Source of the DNA: PALSA-926 sp964476835
GTDB lineage: Bacteria > Pseudomonadota > Alphaproteobacteria > Micavibrionales > UBA2020
DNA length: 43,190 bases
Direction of reading: 5' to 3'
Assembly: GCA_964476835.1 (NCBI GenBank)
Contig: CAYZCE010000017.1
Coordinates: 1 to 43,190 of the forward strand
The notes below the pieces were generated by a model. It worked only from the letters and a program-made list of their open reading frames with translations. It was not told where the DNA came from and did not search any database. The translations under genes were made by a program, and so were the position numbers. Positions 31,410 through 40,272 of the stretch are shown here, piece by piece (within the stretch, counting starts at the first letter, position 1; each line of letters begins with the position of its first letter).

Positions 31410-31441
31410 AAGCCTTCCCCCGTTCAGGCGGGGGAAGGCTT
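31410..31441 (+). terminator. Hairpin after GNAT paralogue 2
   Basis: AAGCCTTCCCCCG (31410-31422) pairs perfectly over 13 bp with CGGGGGAAGGCTT (31429-31441) around TTCAGG. It lies 17 bp after the stop and 20 bp before the next start. There is no T-run, so it may attenuate transcription or protect the upstream mRNA end. Confidence 0.6.
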
Positions 31442-31460
31442 ATCCTTTGAGGAGGCCGTC

Positions 31461-32288
31461 ATGAACGATAAAAAGCTCGCTTCAGCCTTCAATCAGGCCG
31501 ACGGCCTGCGCCTGTTCGATTGCGGCGCCCACAGCTGCCATGTGATCGACCCGCGCGACCCGCGCTCGCTGGCGTTGCTGGCGACGGCGTATGAAAAGAT
31601 CTACACGCCCGCCTTCCCCAACCCCGCCGACCGCGAGCCGCTGGCGAAATGGATCCGCCTGATGAAAGACAAAAAGGCCGCCACGCGCATGCTGATCGTC
31701 ATCGCCGGCACGGACCTCGATACCGACCATCCCGTCATCAAGGGCCTCTCGACCGCCGAATACTATCCAGGCTACGACGTCGGCCAGATGGCCTATAACG
31801 CGATCGCGCCCGAATGCCGCAACGAAGGCCTCGGCCGCGTGATGGTCGACGCGCGCAAGCAGGCGCTGCTGGAAATGGCGCAAGCCAGCCGCGGCGTGCT
31901 GCGCGGCATCTTCCTCGACTGCAAGGACCCCGCGAAGGTCAAGGCCTCGGAAGACAGCATCGACCCCGCCGTCCGCCTCAAGATCTTCGAGAAATGGGGC
32001 GCGCAGGTCATGCCCGTCGACTTCGTCCTGCCGCCGCTGCACCTCGGCGATGCGCCGTGCGACAAAGTCAAGCTGCTCGCCTATCCCCACCCGGTCACAG
32101 GCGCGTATCCCGACCGCGAAGCCCTGCGCGATTTCATCACCGTCACCTATCTGGAACTGGCGGATACCTCGTCCTGCCCGCCGCATAATAATCCCGATTA
32201 TCTGAAAATGATGGCCCAGATCGACGCCCTGCCCGCCACAGCGCCGAAACCGCCCCAAAGTCCCGACGGCCCGGCATTTAAGGGGTGA
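31461..32288 (+). CDS. GNAT-like acetyltransferase, paralogue 3
   Basis: A 275-residue third member of the tandem family. The acetyl-CoA loop is R120-N-E-G-L-G125 after AYNAIAPEC. Shared blocks are IYTPAFP, IFLDCKDPAKV, DSIDPAVRLKIFEKWGA, MPVDFVLPPL and KLLAYPHPVTGAYP. It differs more from the other two, especially at both ends, and lacks the PANDR tail. GAGGAGG precedes the ATG. The promoter of fliR overlaps its last codons. Confidence 0.82.
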   Translation: MNDKKLASAFNQADGLRLFDCGAHSCHVIDPRDPRSLALLATAYEKIYTPAFPNPADREPLAKWIRLMKDKKAATRMLIVIAGTDLDTDHPVIKGLSTAEYYPGYDVGQMAYNAIAPECRNEGLGRVMVDARKQALLEMAQASRGVLRGIFLDCKDPAKVKASEDSIDPAVRLKIFEKWGAQVMPVDFVLPPLHLGDAPCDKVKLLAYPHPVTGAYPDREALRDFITVTYLELADTSSCPPHNNPDYLKMMAQIDALPATAPKPPQSPDGPAFKG

Positions 32289-32313
32289 CCCCCGCCGCGC
32301 GGGCGCTTATAAT
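32285..32313 (+). promoter_or_regulatory. Putative fliR-flhB-cckA promoter
   Basis: GTGACC (32285-32290) and a consensus TATAAT (32308-32313) are 17 bases apart. The -35 overlaps the stop codon of GNAT paralogue 3. The start of transcription would be near 32320, 27 bases before the fliR ATG. This would give the fliR operon its own promoter, as expected if it was separated from fliQ. Confidence 0.5.
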
Positions 32314-32346
32314 GGCCCATTCGCTGTTTTTGCGTCCTCGGGAGTC

Positions 32347-33120
32347 ATGCAGAACTTTATCGAACAACTGCTTGTCGGCAACCTGTTTGCCTTCCTGCTC
32401 GTCTTCATGCGTTTCGGCATCGCGATTATGCTGATGCCGGGGATCGGCGACTCCTTCGTCTCGCCGCAGATCCGCCTCCTCTTTGCGCTGTCCGTGAGCT
32501 TCGTGCTGACCCCGGTGCTGGCGACCAGCCTGCCGGCGGTGCCTGCCTCTCCCGTCGCCTTCATCGGCATCATGGCGTCGGAAGCCTTCATCGGCCTCTT
32601 CATCGGCACGATCATGCGCATTTTGATGGCGCCGCTCGACATCGCTGGCAACATCGTCTCCTCGCAGATGGGGCTTTCCGCCGCGACAATGCTCAACCCC
32701 ACGACCGAGGGTCAGGGCGCGATGATCAGCGCGGTCTATTCGTCGCTGGGCGTCACCATCCTGCTGGCGACCGACCTGCATCACCAGATCCTCGCCGCCG
32801 TTGTCGACAGCTATCATCTGTATCCGGCGGGCGCGCATTTGCCCGACATGGCAGATGTCGCGCAGGCAATCGGCCGCATTGTCACCGTCGCCTTCCGCAT
32901 CGGCGTGCAGGTCTCGATCCCCTTCATCGTGGTCGGCACGCTGATCCAGATGGGCTTCGGCGTGCTCGGCCGCCTGATGCCGCAGCTGCAGATCTTCTTC
33001 CTCGCCCTGCCCGCGCAGATATTCCTCGGCTTCCTGATGCTCTCGGGCACGCTGGCGGCGGGCACGCTTTATTGGCTGAACGGGTACGAGACCGTTCTCA
33101 CGCAATCCCTGACCCCGTAA
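32347..33120 (+). CDS. fliR: Flagellar biosynthesis protein FliR
   Basis: A 257-residue polytopic inner-membrane subunit of the export gate. Family motifs are FLLVFMRFGIAIMLMPGIGD, VSPQIRLLFALSVSFVL, EAFIGLFIGTIMRILMAPLDIAGNIVSSQMGLS (in parts) and PQLQIFFLALPAQIFLGFLML (in parts). Length is standard. flhB begins 7 bp after its stop. Confidence 0.96.
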   Translation: MQNFIEQLLVGNLFAFLLVFMRFGIAIMLMPGIGDSFVSPQIRLLFALSVSFVLTPVLATSLPAVPASPVAFIGIMASEAFIGLFIGTIMRILMAPLDIAGNIVSSQMGLSAATMLNPTTEGQGAMISAVYSSLGVTILLATDLHHQILAAVVDSYHLYPAGAHLPDMADVAQAIGRIVTVAFRIGVQVSIPFIVVGTLIQMGFGVLGRLMPQLQIFFLALPAQIFLGFLMLSGTLAAGTLYWLNGYETVLTQSLTP

Positions 33121-33127
33121 GGCGCAC

Positions 33128-34207
33128 ATGGCGGAAGACGAAGGCTCAGACGACGACAACAAGACAGAAGAACCGACAGCCCGCAAGCTGGAGGAAGCCC
33201 ACAAACGCGGCCAGGTCGTCAACAGCCGTGAGGTCAACAACTGGATCGTCCTCTTCGCCTCCACGCTGATGGTGCTGACCGTGGGCGACAGCATCGCCGA
33301 CAGCCTGCGCGAACTCTTCCGCAACTTCCTCGAGCAGTCCTACCAGATCCCCGACGACAAGGCCGGCATGGGCGAGGCGCTGGCCACCCTGTTCCTGCGC
33401 GCGGGCGCGATCATACTGCTGCCGCTGCTCATCATGTCGTTCGCGGGCGGGCTCTCGGGCTTTTTGCAGACCGGCCCGCTCTTCACGCTGGAGCCGCTCA
33501 AGCCCGACCTCTCCAAGATATCGCTGATGAAGGGCATCGGCCGCGTCTTCTCGAAGCGCGGGCTGATGGAGCTGGCCAAGGGCATCGTCAAGATCGGCGT
33601 CGTCGGCACCGCCATCTACATGGTGCTGCGCCCCTACCTTGACGGCATCGAGCATTTCGTCGGCCTCGACGTCGGCCAGGGCCTGTTCGAGATGCGCGCG
33701 CTGTTCATGAAGATGATGATCGCGGTCCTGAGCATCCTCTTCATCCTCGCGGTCGGCGACTACGTCTACCAGCGCTCCGAGTTCATGAAGAACATGCGCA
33801 TGAGCAAGCAGGAAATCCGCGACGAATACAAGCAGACCGAAGGCGACCCGCACATCAAGGGCCGCCTGCGCGCCCTGCGCGAGCAAAAGGCCCGCCAGCG
33901 CATGATGCAGGCCGTCCCCACCGCCGACGTGGTCATCACCAACCCGACCCACTACGCCGTCGCGCTGAAATACGACCCGACCAAGATGCAGGCCCCCGTG
34001 ATGGTAGCCAAGGGCGTTGACGACATGGCCCAGCGCATCCGCGCCGTCGCGCGCGAAAACGAGGTGCCTGTGGTCGAGAACCCGCCGCTCGCCCGCGCGC
34101 TCTTCGCCTCGATGGAAATCGACCAGGCCATCCCCGGCGACCAATACAAGGCGGTGGCGGAAGTCATCTCCTACGTCTTTAAGCTCAAGGGAAGAAAGAT
34201 GTCATGA
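33128..34207 (+). CDS. flhB: Flagellar export switch protein FlhB
   Basis: A 359-residue inner-membrane protein that switches export specificity from rod/hook to filament substrates. The N-terminus carries the usual DNKTEEPTARKLEEA-KRGQV region, followed by four membrane helices (to about residue 215), then the cytosolic domain. The autocleavage motif N272-P-T-H275 is intact. The stop overlaps the cckA start by four bases (ATGA). AAGG precedes its ATG. Confidence 0.97.
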   Translation: MAEDEGSDDDNKTEEPTARKLEEAHKRGQVVNSREVNNWIVLFASTLMVLTVGDSIADSLRELFRNFLEQSYQIPDDKAGMGEALATLFLRAGAIILLPLLIMSFAGGLSGFLQTGPLFTLEPLKPDLSKISLMKGIGRVFSKRGLMELAKGIVKIGVVGTAIYMVLRPYLDGIEHFVGLDVGQGLFEMRALFMKMMIAVLSILFILAVGDYVYQRSEFMKNMRMSKQEIRDEYKQTEGDPHIKGRLRALREQKARQRMMQAVPTADVVITNPTHYAVALKYDPTKMQAPVMVAKGVDDMAQRIRAVARENEVPVVENPPLARALFASMEIDQAIPGDQYKAVAEVISYVFKLKGRKMS

Positions 34208-36696
34208 GCCAAGTACCTTCCAGCTTCTTCGTCGCGCCGCCGCAGGAACCGCACAGCCCCGCGCCCGTGCGCCGCAACATTAAGGCGGTCTTCGTCTTCC
34301 TCGTCAGTGCCGCTTACGGCATGTTCATCTTCTTCATCCTCGGCAAGCAGCTGCACGCGCCGCTCTTCGGCATGATCGCGCTTTACGCCTACGGCCTGCT
34401 CGGCGGCCTTGGCCTGCTTTTGGTGCACCAGTTCTACACCGGCATCGACCGCAGCCGCCAGATCCTCGGCGAAGTACTGGAAAAGAGCGCCGAGGCACAC
34501 CTCATCACCGACCCCGACGGCAGCACCATCTACAGCAACGAGCGATTCCTGCGCCTGACCGGCGGCCGCGGCGGCGACACGCTCGAGGATTTCGCGCACG
34601 CCTTCCAGAACGCGCCCGAAATTTCCGCCACGCTGCAAGCCCTGCGCGAAAAAGCCGCGCCCGACGGCACCGCCAGTGGCGAATGCGACGCGCGCGGCCC
34701 GGCGCGCACCGTGTGGCTGCAGGTCACCTGCCAGCACATCGCGGGCTGGACGGGCTTCATCCACTGGCGCTTCGACGACATCAGCCGCCGCCACCAGATG
34801 GAAGTCACCCTGCACGAAGAGCGCGAGAAGCTGCGCGACTTCACCGACAACGCGCCCGTCGGCCTCTTCTCGGTCGACGAGGACGGACGTTTCCTGTTCG
34901 CCAACGGCATGCTGCTGCGCCTGCTCGAGATTACCGCCGACGACCTGATCGGCACGCGCTCCCTGCACGAATTCATCGCCAACCCGCCCAAGAACGCCCG
35001 CCCCTGCGACTGCTTCCCCGAAGGCGGCGACCACCAGCACGGCGAGCTGACGCTGCGCAGCGCGCTGGGCCGCCCTTTCCTCGCCGACGTCACGCATTCG
35101 CTCACCCACGGCGCGGACGGGCGCGTGATTTCGCGCTCCATCGTCTACGACATGACGTCGGAACGCCAGATGCAGCAGGCGCTGCATGAATCCGAAGACC
35201 GCTTCGAGCGCCTGTTCGAGGAAGCGCCCGTCGGCATCTGCACGCTGAACGCCGACACCACCATCAACGACGCCAACCAGACGCTGGCCGGCATGCTGCA
35301 GATGAGCGAGGCGTCCATCAAGGGCAAGAAGCTCTCCGCCATCGTCGCCGAGGAATCCCGCGCGCGCGTCGGCGACTGGCTGCGCCGCCTTTCCGCCGGC
35401 ACCTCGGCTGAATCCGCCATCGAGGTCACGCTCGGCGGCGCGCATCACGCCGTCGCGCAGCTCTATGCGCGCAAGTTCAAGGGCAGCGAGCGTTTCGTCC
35501 TCCACTTCATCGACCTGACCGAGCAGAAGAACCTTGAGCGCCGTTTCACCCAGTCGCAGAAGATGCAGGCCGTCGGCCAGCTCGCGGGCGGCATCGCGCA
35601 CGACTTCAACAACCTGCTCACCGCCATGATCGGCTTCGCCGACCTGCTGCTGCTGCGCCACAAGCCGGGCGATCCTTCTTTCGCCGACATCACGCAGATC
35701 AAGCAAAACGCCAACCGTGCCGCCAACATGGTGCGCCAGCTGCTCGCCTTCTCGCGCCAGCAGACGTTGCAGCCGCGCGTGCTCGACTTGGCGGACGTGC
35801 TCACCGAGCTCTCGCACCTCCTGCGCCGCCTGATCGGGACCAACATCGACCTGCGCATCACGCACGGCGCCGACTTGGGGTTGATCAAGGCCGACCAGGG
35901 CCAGATGGAACAGGTGCTCGTCAACCTCGTCGTCAACGCCAAGGACGCGATGCCGCAGGGCGGCAAGCTCGCCATCCGCACCGAGAACTTCACGAATACG
36001 CGCGACCTGCGCGTCGCGCCCGAGGAAATCCTGCCCGCCGGCGAGTGGGTGACCATCGCGGTCGAGGATACCGGCACCGGTATCGACGCCGAAACGCTGG
36101 TACGCATCTTCGAGCCGTTCTTCACCACCAAGGACGTCGGCGCAGGCACCGGCCTCGGCCTTGCCACCGTGCACGGTATCGTCCACCAGACGGGCGGCGC
36201 GATCGGCGTCGCCTCGGAAGTCGGCAAGGGCACGACCTTCACCATCTACCTCCCCCGCCACGCGGCCGCCGAAGCGACCAAGACCGTCGAGGCCAGCGAG
36301 GAAAAAGCCCCCGTCGCCGACCTCACCGGCTCCGCCCGCATCCTGCTGGTCGAGGACGAGGACGCCGTGCGGATCTTCAGCGCCCGCGCGCTGACCAACA
36401 AGGGCTACCAGGTCGTCGATGCCCCGGGCGGCGCGCTGGCGCTCCAGATGCTCGAGGAAAAGAAGATCGAGCCCGAAGTCCTCATCACCGACGTCATGAT
36501 GCCCGAGATGGACGGCACCACGCTGGCCAAGATCGTCCGCGAGAAGTATCCGCAGATCAAGATCGTCTTCATCTCCGGCTACGCCGAGGACCGCTTCAAG
36601 GAACACCTCGGCGCCGGCGTCTACTTCCTGCCAAAACCGTTTACATTGAAGCAATTGGCGGAAAAGGTGAAGAGCGTGATTGAAGACAAGGGCTGA
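34204..36696 (+). CDS. cckA: Hybrid sensor histidine kinase CckA
   Basis: An 830-residue membrane-bound hybrid kinase. Two N-terminal helices (about 28-46 and 53-74) are followed by PAS domains (about 85-420), then HisKA with H466 in GGIAHDFNNLLT, an HATPase with NAKDAMPQGG, and a C-terminal receiver with D763 in LITDVMMPEMDG. LAGGIAHDFNNLLTAMIGF, VRQLLAFSRQQTLQP and the two-helix anchor are characteristic of CckA, which passes phosphate through ChpT to CtrA in alphaproteobacteria. It is translationally coupled to flhB, placing the regulator in the flagellar operon. Confidence 0.92.
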   Translation: MSQVPSSFFVAPPQEPHSPAPVRRNIKAVFVFLVSAAYGMFIFFILGKQLHAPLFGMIALYAYGLLGGLGLLLVHQFYTGIDRSRQILGEVLEKSAEAHLITDPDGSTIYSNERFLRLTGGRGGDTLEDFAHAFQNAPEISATLQALREKAAPDGTASGECDARGPARTVWLQVTCQHIAGWTGFIHWRFDDISRRHQMEVTLHEEREKLRDFTDNAPVGLFSVDEDGRFLFANGMLLRLLEITADDLIGTRSLHEFIANPPKNARPCDCFPEGGDHQHGELTLRSALGRPFLADVTHSLTHGADGRVISRSIVYDMTSERQMQQALHESEDRFERLFEEAPVGICTLNADTTINDANQTLAGMLQMSEASIKGKKLSAIVAEESRARVGDWLRRLSAGTSAESAIEVTLGGAHHAVAQLYARKFKGSERFVLHFIDLTEQKNLERRFTQSQKMQAVGQLAGGIAHDFNNLLTAMIGFADLLLLRHKPGDPSFADITQIKQNANRAANMVRQLLAFSRQQTLQPRVLDLADVLTELSHLLRRLIGTNIDLRITHGADLGLIKADQGQMEQVLVNLVVNAKDAMPQGGKLAIRTENFTNTRDLRVAPEEILPAGEWVTIAVEDTGTGIDAETLVRIFEPFFTTKDVGAGTGLGLATVHGIVHQTGGAIGVASEVGKGTTFTIYLPRHAAAEATKTVEASEEKAPVADLTGSARILLVEDEDAVRIFSARALTNKGYQVVDAPGGALALQMLEEKKIEPEVLITDVMMPEMDGTTLAKIVREKYPQIKIVFISGYAEDRFKEHLGAGVYFLPKPFTLKQLAEKVKSVIEDKG

Positions 36697-36708
36697 CGCC
36701 GCGCTCCA

Positions 36709-36736
36709 TTGACATATTTTCCAGCTCTGGTAGATT
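36709..36736 (+). promoter_or_regulatory. Promoter before lipoprotein gene 36765
   Basis: TTGACA (36709-36714) and TAGATT (36731-36736) are 16 bases apart, just behind the cckA stop. Transcription would start near 36743, 22 bases before the ATG. Confidence 0.5.
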
Positions 36737-36764
36737 CTCCTATATCATCTCACGGGGTTCTTTC

Positions 36765-37748
36765 ATGTCGCTCAAGCACTGGGCCGTTTCTCTGACGCTC
36801 GCCTTTACCCTCGCCACCTCGGGCTGCCGTCACAAGGAGCCGGAGAGCACCCCCTATCGCGACCCCCAGATCATCACCGACCTCGTCGACAACGCCATCC
36901 TTGCGGCCGATACCAGCACCGTTTCCGCGGCCGGCGGCAACGACTTCCACTGGCGGATGGTTCATATCCTGCGCGCCTGCGACACGCGCGACCTGCAGGT
37001 GCTGAAGAAACATAACGTCACCATCGCGCTCGACCAGCGCCTGCCGGCCTCGAACAACGTGACCTTCTTCTACCCCACCGTCGAGGCCGCCTTCTACCAG
37101 ACGGACTCTTCCAAGACCCTGACCCTCTGGGACGACGGCAAGGGCGAATGCCAGGACAACGCATACTATATCTCCAAGATGCCCGAGATCGTCCACAACC
37201 TGGCCCTCATGCTCGAGGACAACAAGGTGCCGCAGGAAACCATCTATTGCGGCCGTTTCAAAGACGCCAACCGCGACAGCCGCATGGAATGGCGCACTGA
37301 AGAGAATTTCTCCAAGAAAGCCCTCAAGAAGAACCCCCTGCTGCGCCTGCCGCCCAATGCGCCCGTCCCCGCCGTGCCCACGGTCGAGAAAAAGAAGGAC
37401 AAGCCCCTCCGCGAGTCCCTCGCCGAACTGAAGCAGGTTTTCGCCGACCTCAAGAAGCACAAGAAGGCCCACAGCAACGACAAGGTCAAGCAAACCGCCG
37501 ATACCTTGCCGCCCACCGCGCCGCGCACGGACAAGACGCCCCGCGTCCGTACGCCGCACGAAAAGATCGACCTCCAGCCCGAGCTGCAGGAGCTGAAAAA
37601 GAACGCTGCCGAATTCAAGCAACAGACCCAAAAGCTGAAAGACGCCATCCAGACTCGCAAGGCCGAGAACAAGGCGCGCAAGGAATTGCGAAAGAAGAAC
37701 AAGGAAGCGCAGCAGAACGCCGGCACGTCCTGCAGCACCCCAAAATAA
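36765..37748 (+). CDS. Putative lipoprotein with charged coiled-coil C-terminus, 327 aa
   Basis: The N-terminus MSLKHWAVSLTLAFTLATSGC looks like a lipoprotein signal with the cysteine at 21, although threonine at -3 is unusual. The mature N-terminal half (about 22-190) is a globular domain with five cysteines (for example RACDTRD, GKGECQDN, IYCGRFKD). From about 215 the protein is very rich in Lys, Glu and Ala and should be coiled coil, with proline-rich breaks (TLPPTAPRTDKTPRV). I do not recognise the family. GGGG precedes the ATG. Likely transcribed alone from its own promoter. Confidence 0.75.
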   Translation: MSLKHWAVSLTLAFTLATSGCRHKEPESTPYRDPQIITDLVDNAILAADTSTVSAAGGNDFHWRMVHILRACDTRDLQVLKKHNVTIALDQRLPASNNVTFFYPTVEAAFYQTDSSKTLTLWDDGKGECQDNAYYISKMPEIVHNLALMLEDNKVPQETIYCGRFKDANRDSRMEWRTEENFSKKALKKNPLLRLPPNAPVPAVPTVEKKKDKPLRESLAELKQVFADLKKHKKAHSNDKVKQTADTLPPTAPRTDKTPRVRTPHEKIDLQPELQELKKNAAEFKQQTQKLKDAIQTRKAENKARKELRKKNKEAQQNAGTSCSTPK

Positions 37749-37788
37749 ATTATTTACATTCAATAAGTTAAAAGAATAAAAAATATTT

Positions 37789-37803
37789 GTTCTTCTCTTG
37801 TTC
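37789..37803 (+). promoter_or_regulatory. LexA (SOS) box before recA, GTTC-N7-GTTC
   Basis: GTTC (37789-37792) and GTTC (37800-37803) are separated by seven bases, the direct-repeat LexA site described for alphaproteobacteria. It is about 90 bases before the recA start and immediately upstream of the likely promoter. Confidence 0.75.
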
Positions 37804-37810
37804 TTTTTAC

Positions 37811-37838
37811 TTGAACACAGGAACAAATCATGTACATT
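37811..37838 (+). promoter_or_regulatory. Putative recA promoter
   Basis: TTGAAC (37811-37816) and TACATT (37833-37838) are 16 bases apart. The LexA box ends 7 bases before the -35, where a bound repressor could block polymerase. A GAAC-N4-GAAC direct repeat (37813-37824) overlaps the -35. Confidence 0.5.
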
Positions 37839-37891
37839 GAAGGGAAGATTGATACCCGGTCAACAATATGAGACAAGAAAGGAACTCCACC

Positions 37892-39022
<1,131 letters not shown>

Positions 39023-39060
39023 CCTTAGCCTGACCAGCTAAATCCCTATTTCAGAACGCG

Positions 39061-39104
39061 CGAAGAGCCGGCGGACACCCCTCCCGCCGGCTCTTCGTTT
39101 TTTT
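39061..39104 (+). terminator. Intrinsic terminator of recA
   Basis: CGAAGAGCCGGCGG (39061-39074) pairs perfectly with CCGCCGGCTCTTCG (39084-39097) around a nine-base loop and is followed by seven T residues (39098-39104). A textbook Rho-independent terminator 38 bp after the recA stop. Confidence 0.93.
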
Positions 39105-39172
39105 CGCTTTGGTTTTACGCTAGATACGCCGAAGGATATCTATTGATTTTATTATATATTTTCGCATTATAA

Positions 39173-39201
39173 TTGACATATTAATTTATAAAATATATAA
39201 T
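39173..39201 (+). promoter_or_regulatory. Perfect consensus promoter, leaderless layout
   Basis: TTGACA (39173-39178), exactly 17 bases, then TATAAT (39196-39201). The predicted start is 39208 or 39209, and the ATG of the next gene is 39209-39211. No ribosome-binding site is present between the -10 and the ATG. The surrounding 100 bp are extremely AT-rich compared with the window. Confidence 0.8.
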
Positions 39202-39208
39202 AACCAAC

Positions 39209-40177
39209 ATGAAAGAAATCAGCCCCACATCGCTGACCGCGCTTTTCAACGCCGAGGTTCAGTCCGCCTTGGCGGAATTCGGGATGGAGCGGAACATGTG
39301 CGCCCTCAGCGTCTCGACGGCAAAAGAGACTCTGGCCCTGATGCAAACAGCGCCGAATGACGATATCGCGGTCGCGCTCAAAGAAATTTTTCTCCTCAAT
39401 AAAGGCCTCCTGAAGCAGGACGCCGCGACGGCAGGCGTCACCTCCGAACAACGGACGCCTTACGGCCTCGTCCGCAATATCTCCCTGCGCGACGCGACAG
39501 GCGATCCCCTCGAGATCGAGGAAACCTTCTATCATGAACTCGGCCACATCCTGACGAAAAATGGTATGGGAAATTCCATGCATGCCGAAGAGAATGCCGC
39601 CGAAACCTACGCGCATCTTCGCCTCCTGCAACGCCACGGGAAGTTCGAACGTGATGAAAGCGCGCTCTGCGAAGAATACCTGTCCGCCCTCCTGAACGAA
39701 GACGAGAAAATAGCGACCGGCTATTTCAATCTGCCTGTCTTTCAGGTCCTGACGCGGCTGCGCGCAGAAAACAAAATCCCCGCCGGCATGTCCCCGCATG
39801 AAACCGTCGCTTACGCCGATCGGATCGTGGAGACCTACAGCCTGAACGAAGAAACGCTGCACCAATTATGGACCGACATGCAAGGAGCCAGGGACATTTA
39901 TAAAGCCCCTGTCTCCAGCACCGCCGACATCGTAGACGCGTTCACAGACCTCTTGAGCGGAACGACAAACCCGCTGACCGCCGCTGTCGCGCTTGGCGTT
40001 CTTGATTGTTTCGACCTGGGAATGAGCGCGGAAAGCGGCGATGCCGCCGCCATGAAGGCACTGGACGTCATCGACGACGCCCGCCGGCGCGGCGTCGACC
40101 CCGACATCTCCCGTGTCATCGACCACGGCGGCCTGCGCAAAAAACTCGCGCCTCCCCGCAAGCAACCTCGCGCCTGA
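39209..40177 (+). CDS. Putative HELGH zinc metallopeptidase, 322 aa
   Basis: An unrecognised soluble protein with a zincin motif HELGH at 109-113 (TFYHELGHIL), followed by E127, E128 and E132 in HAEENAAETYA, one of which could be the third zinc ligand of a gluzincin-type site. The rest is mainly helical and acidic; the C-terminus is basic. No signal peptide, so probably cytoplasmic. Its mRNA should be leaderless. It follows the recA terminator, so it is a separate unit. Substrate unknown; the short motif could also occur in a non-enzymatic protein. Confidence 0.75.
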   Translation: MKEISPTSLTALFNAEVQSALAEFGMERNMCALSVSTAKETLALMQTAPNDDIAVALKEIFLLNKGLLKQDAATAGVTSEQRTPYGLVRNISLRDATGDPLEIEETFYHELGHILTKNGMGNSMHAEENAAETYAHLRLLQRHGKFERDESALCEEYLSALLNEDEKIATGYFNLPVFQVLTRLRAENKIPAGMSPHETVAYADRIVETYSLNEETLHQLWTDMQGARDIYKAPVSSTADIVDAFTDLLSGTTNPLTAAVALGVLDCFDLGMSAESGDAAAMKALDVIDDARRRGVDPDISRVIDHGGLRKKLAPPRKQPRA

Positions 40178-40203
40178 CGTATTTTACCAGAATCTAGCCT
40201 GTC

Positions 40204-40232
40204 TTGAAATCACCCCCGAAAGGGAGGATACT
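40204..40232 (+). promoter_or_regulatory. Putative hppD operon promoter
   Basis: TTGAAA (40204-40209) and GATACT (40227-40232) are 17 bases apart. Transcription would start near 40239, 34 bases before the hppD ATG, leaving room for the GGGAGAG ribosome-binding site. Confidence 0.45.
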
Positions 40233-40272
40233 CGATACCGTCCACACAACATGAACGACGGGAGAGTTCCAG

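Noticed and set aside
34171..36654. 827-codon open frame on the minus strand opposite cckA
   Set aside because: It mirrors the full length of a clear CckA gene; its composition is that of an antisense frame in GC-rich DNA, with no motif.
39105..39208. AT-rich island as an attachment site or replication origin
   Set aside because: No DnaA boxes, integrase gene or flanking direct repeats are visible; it is explained at least partly by the consensus promoter.
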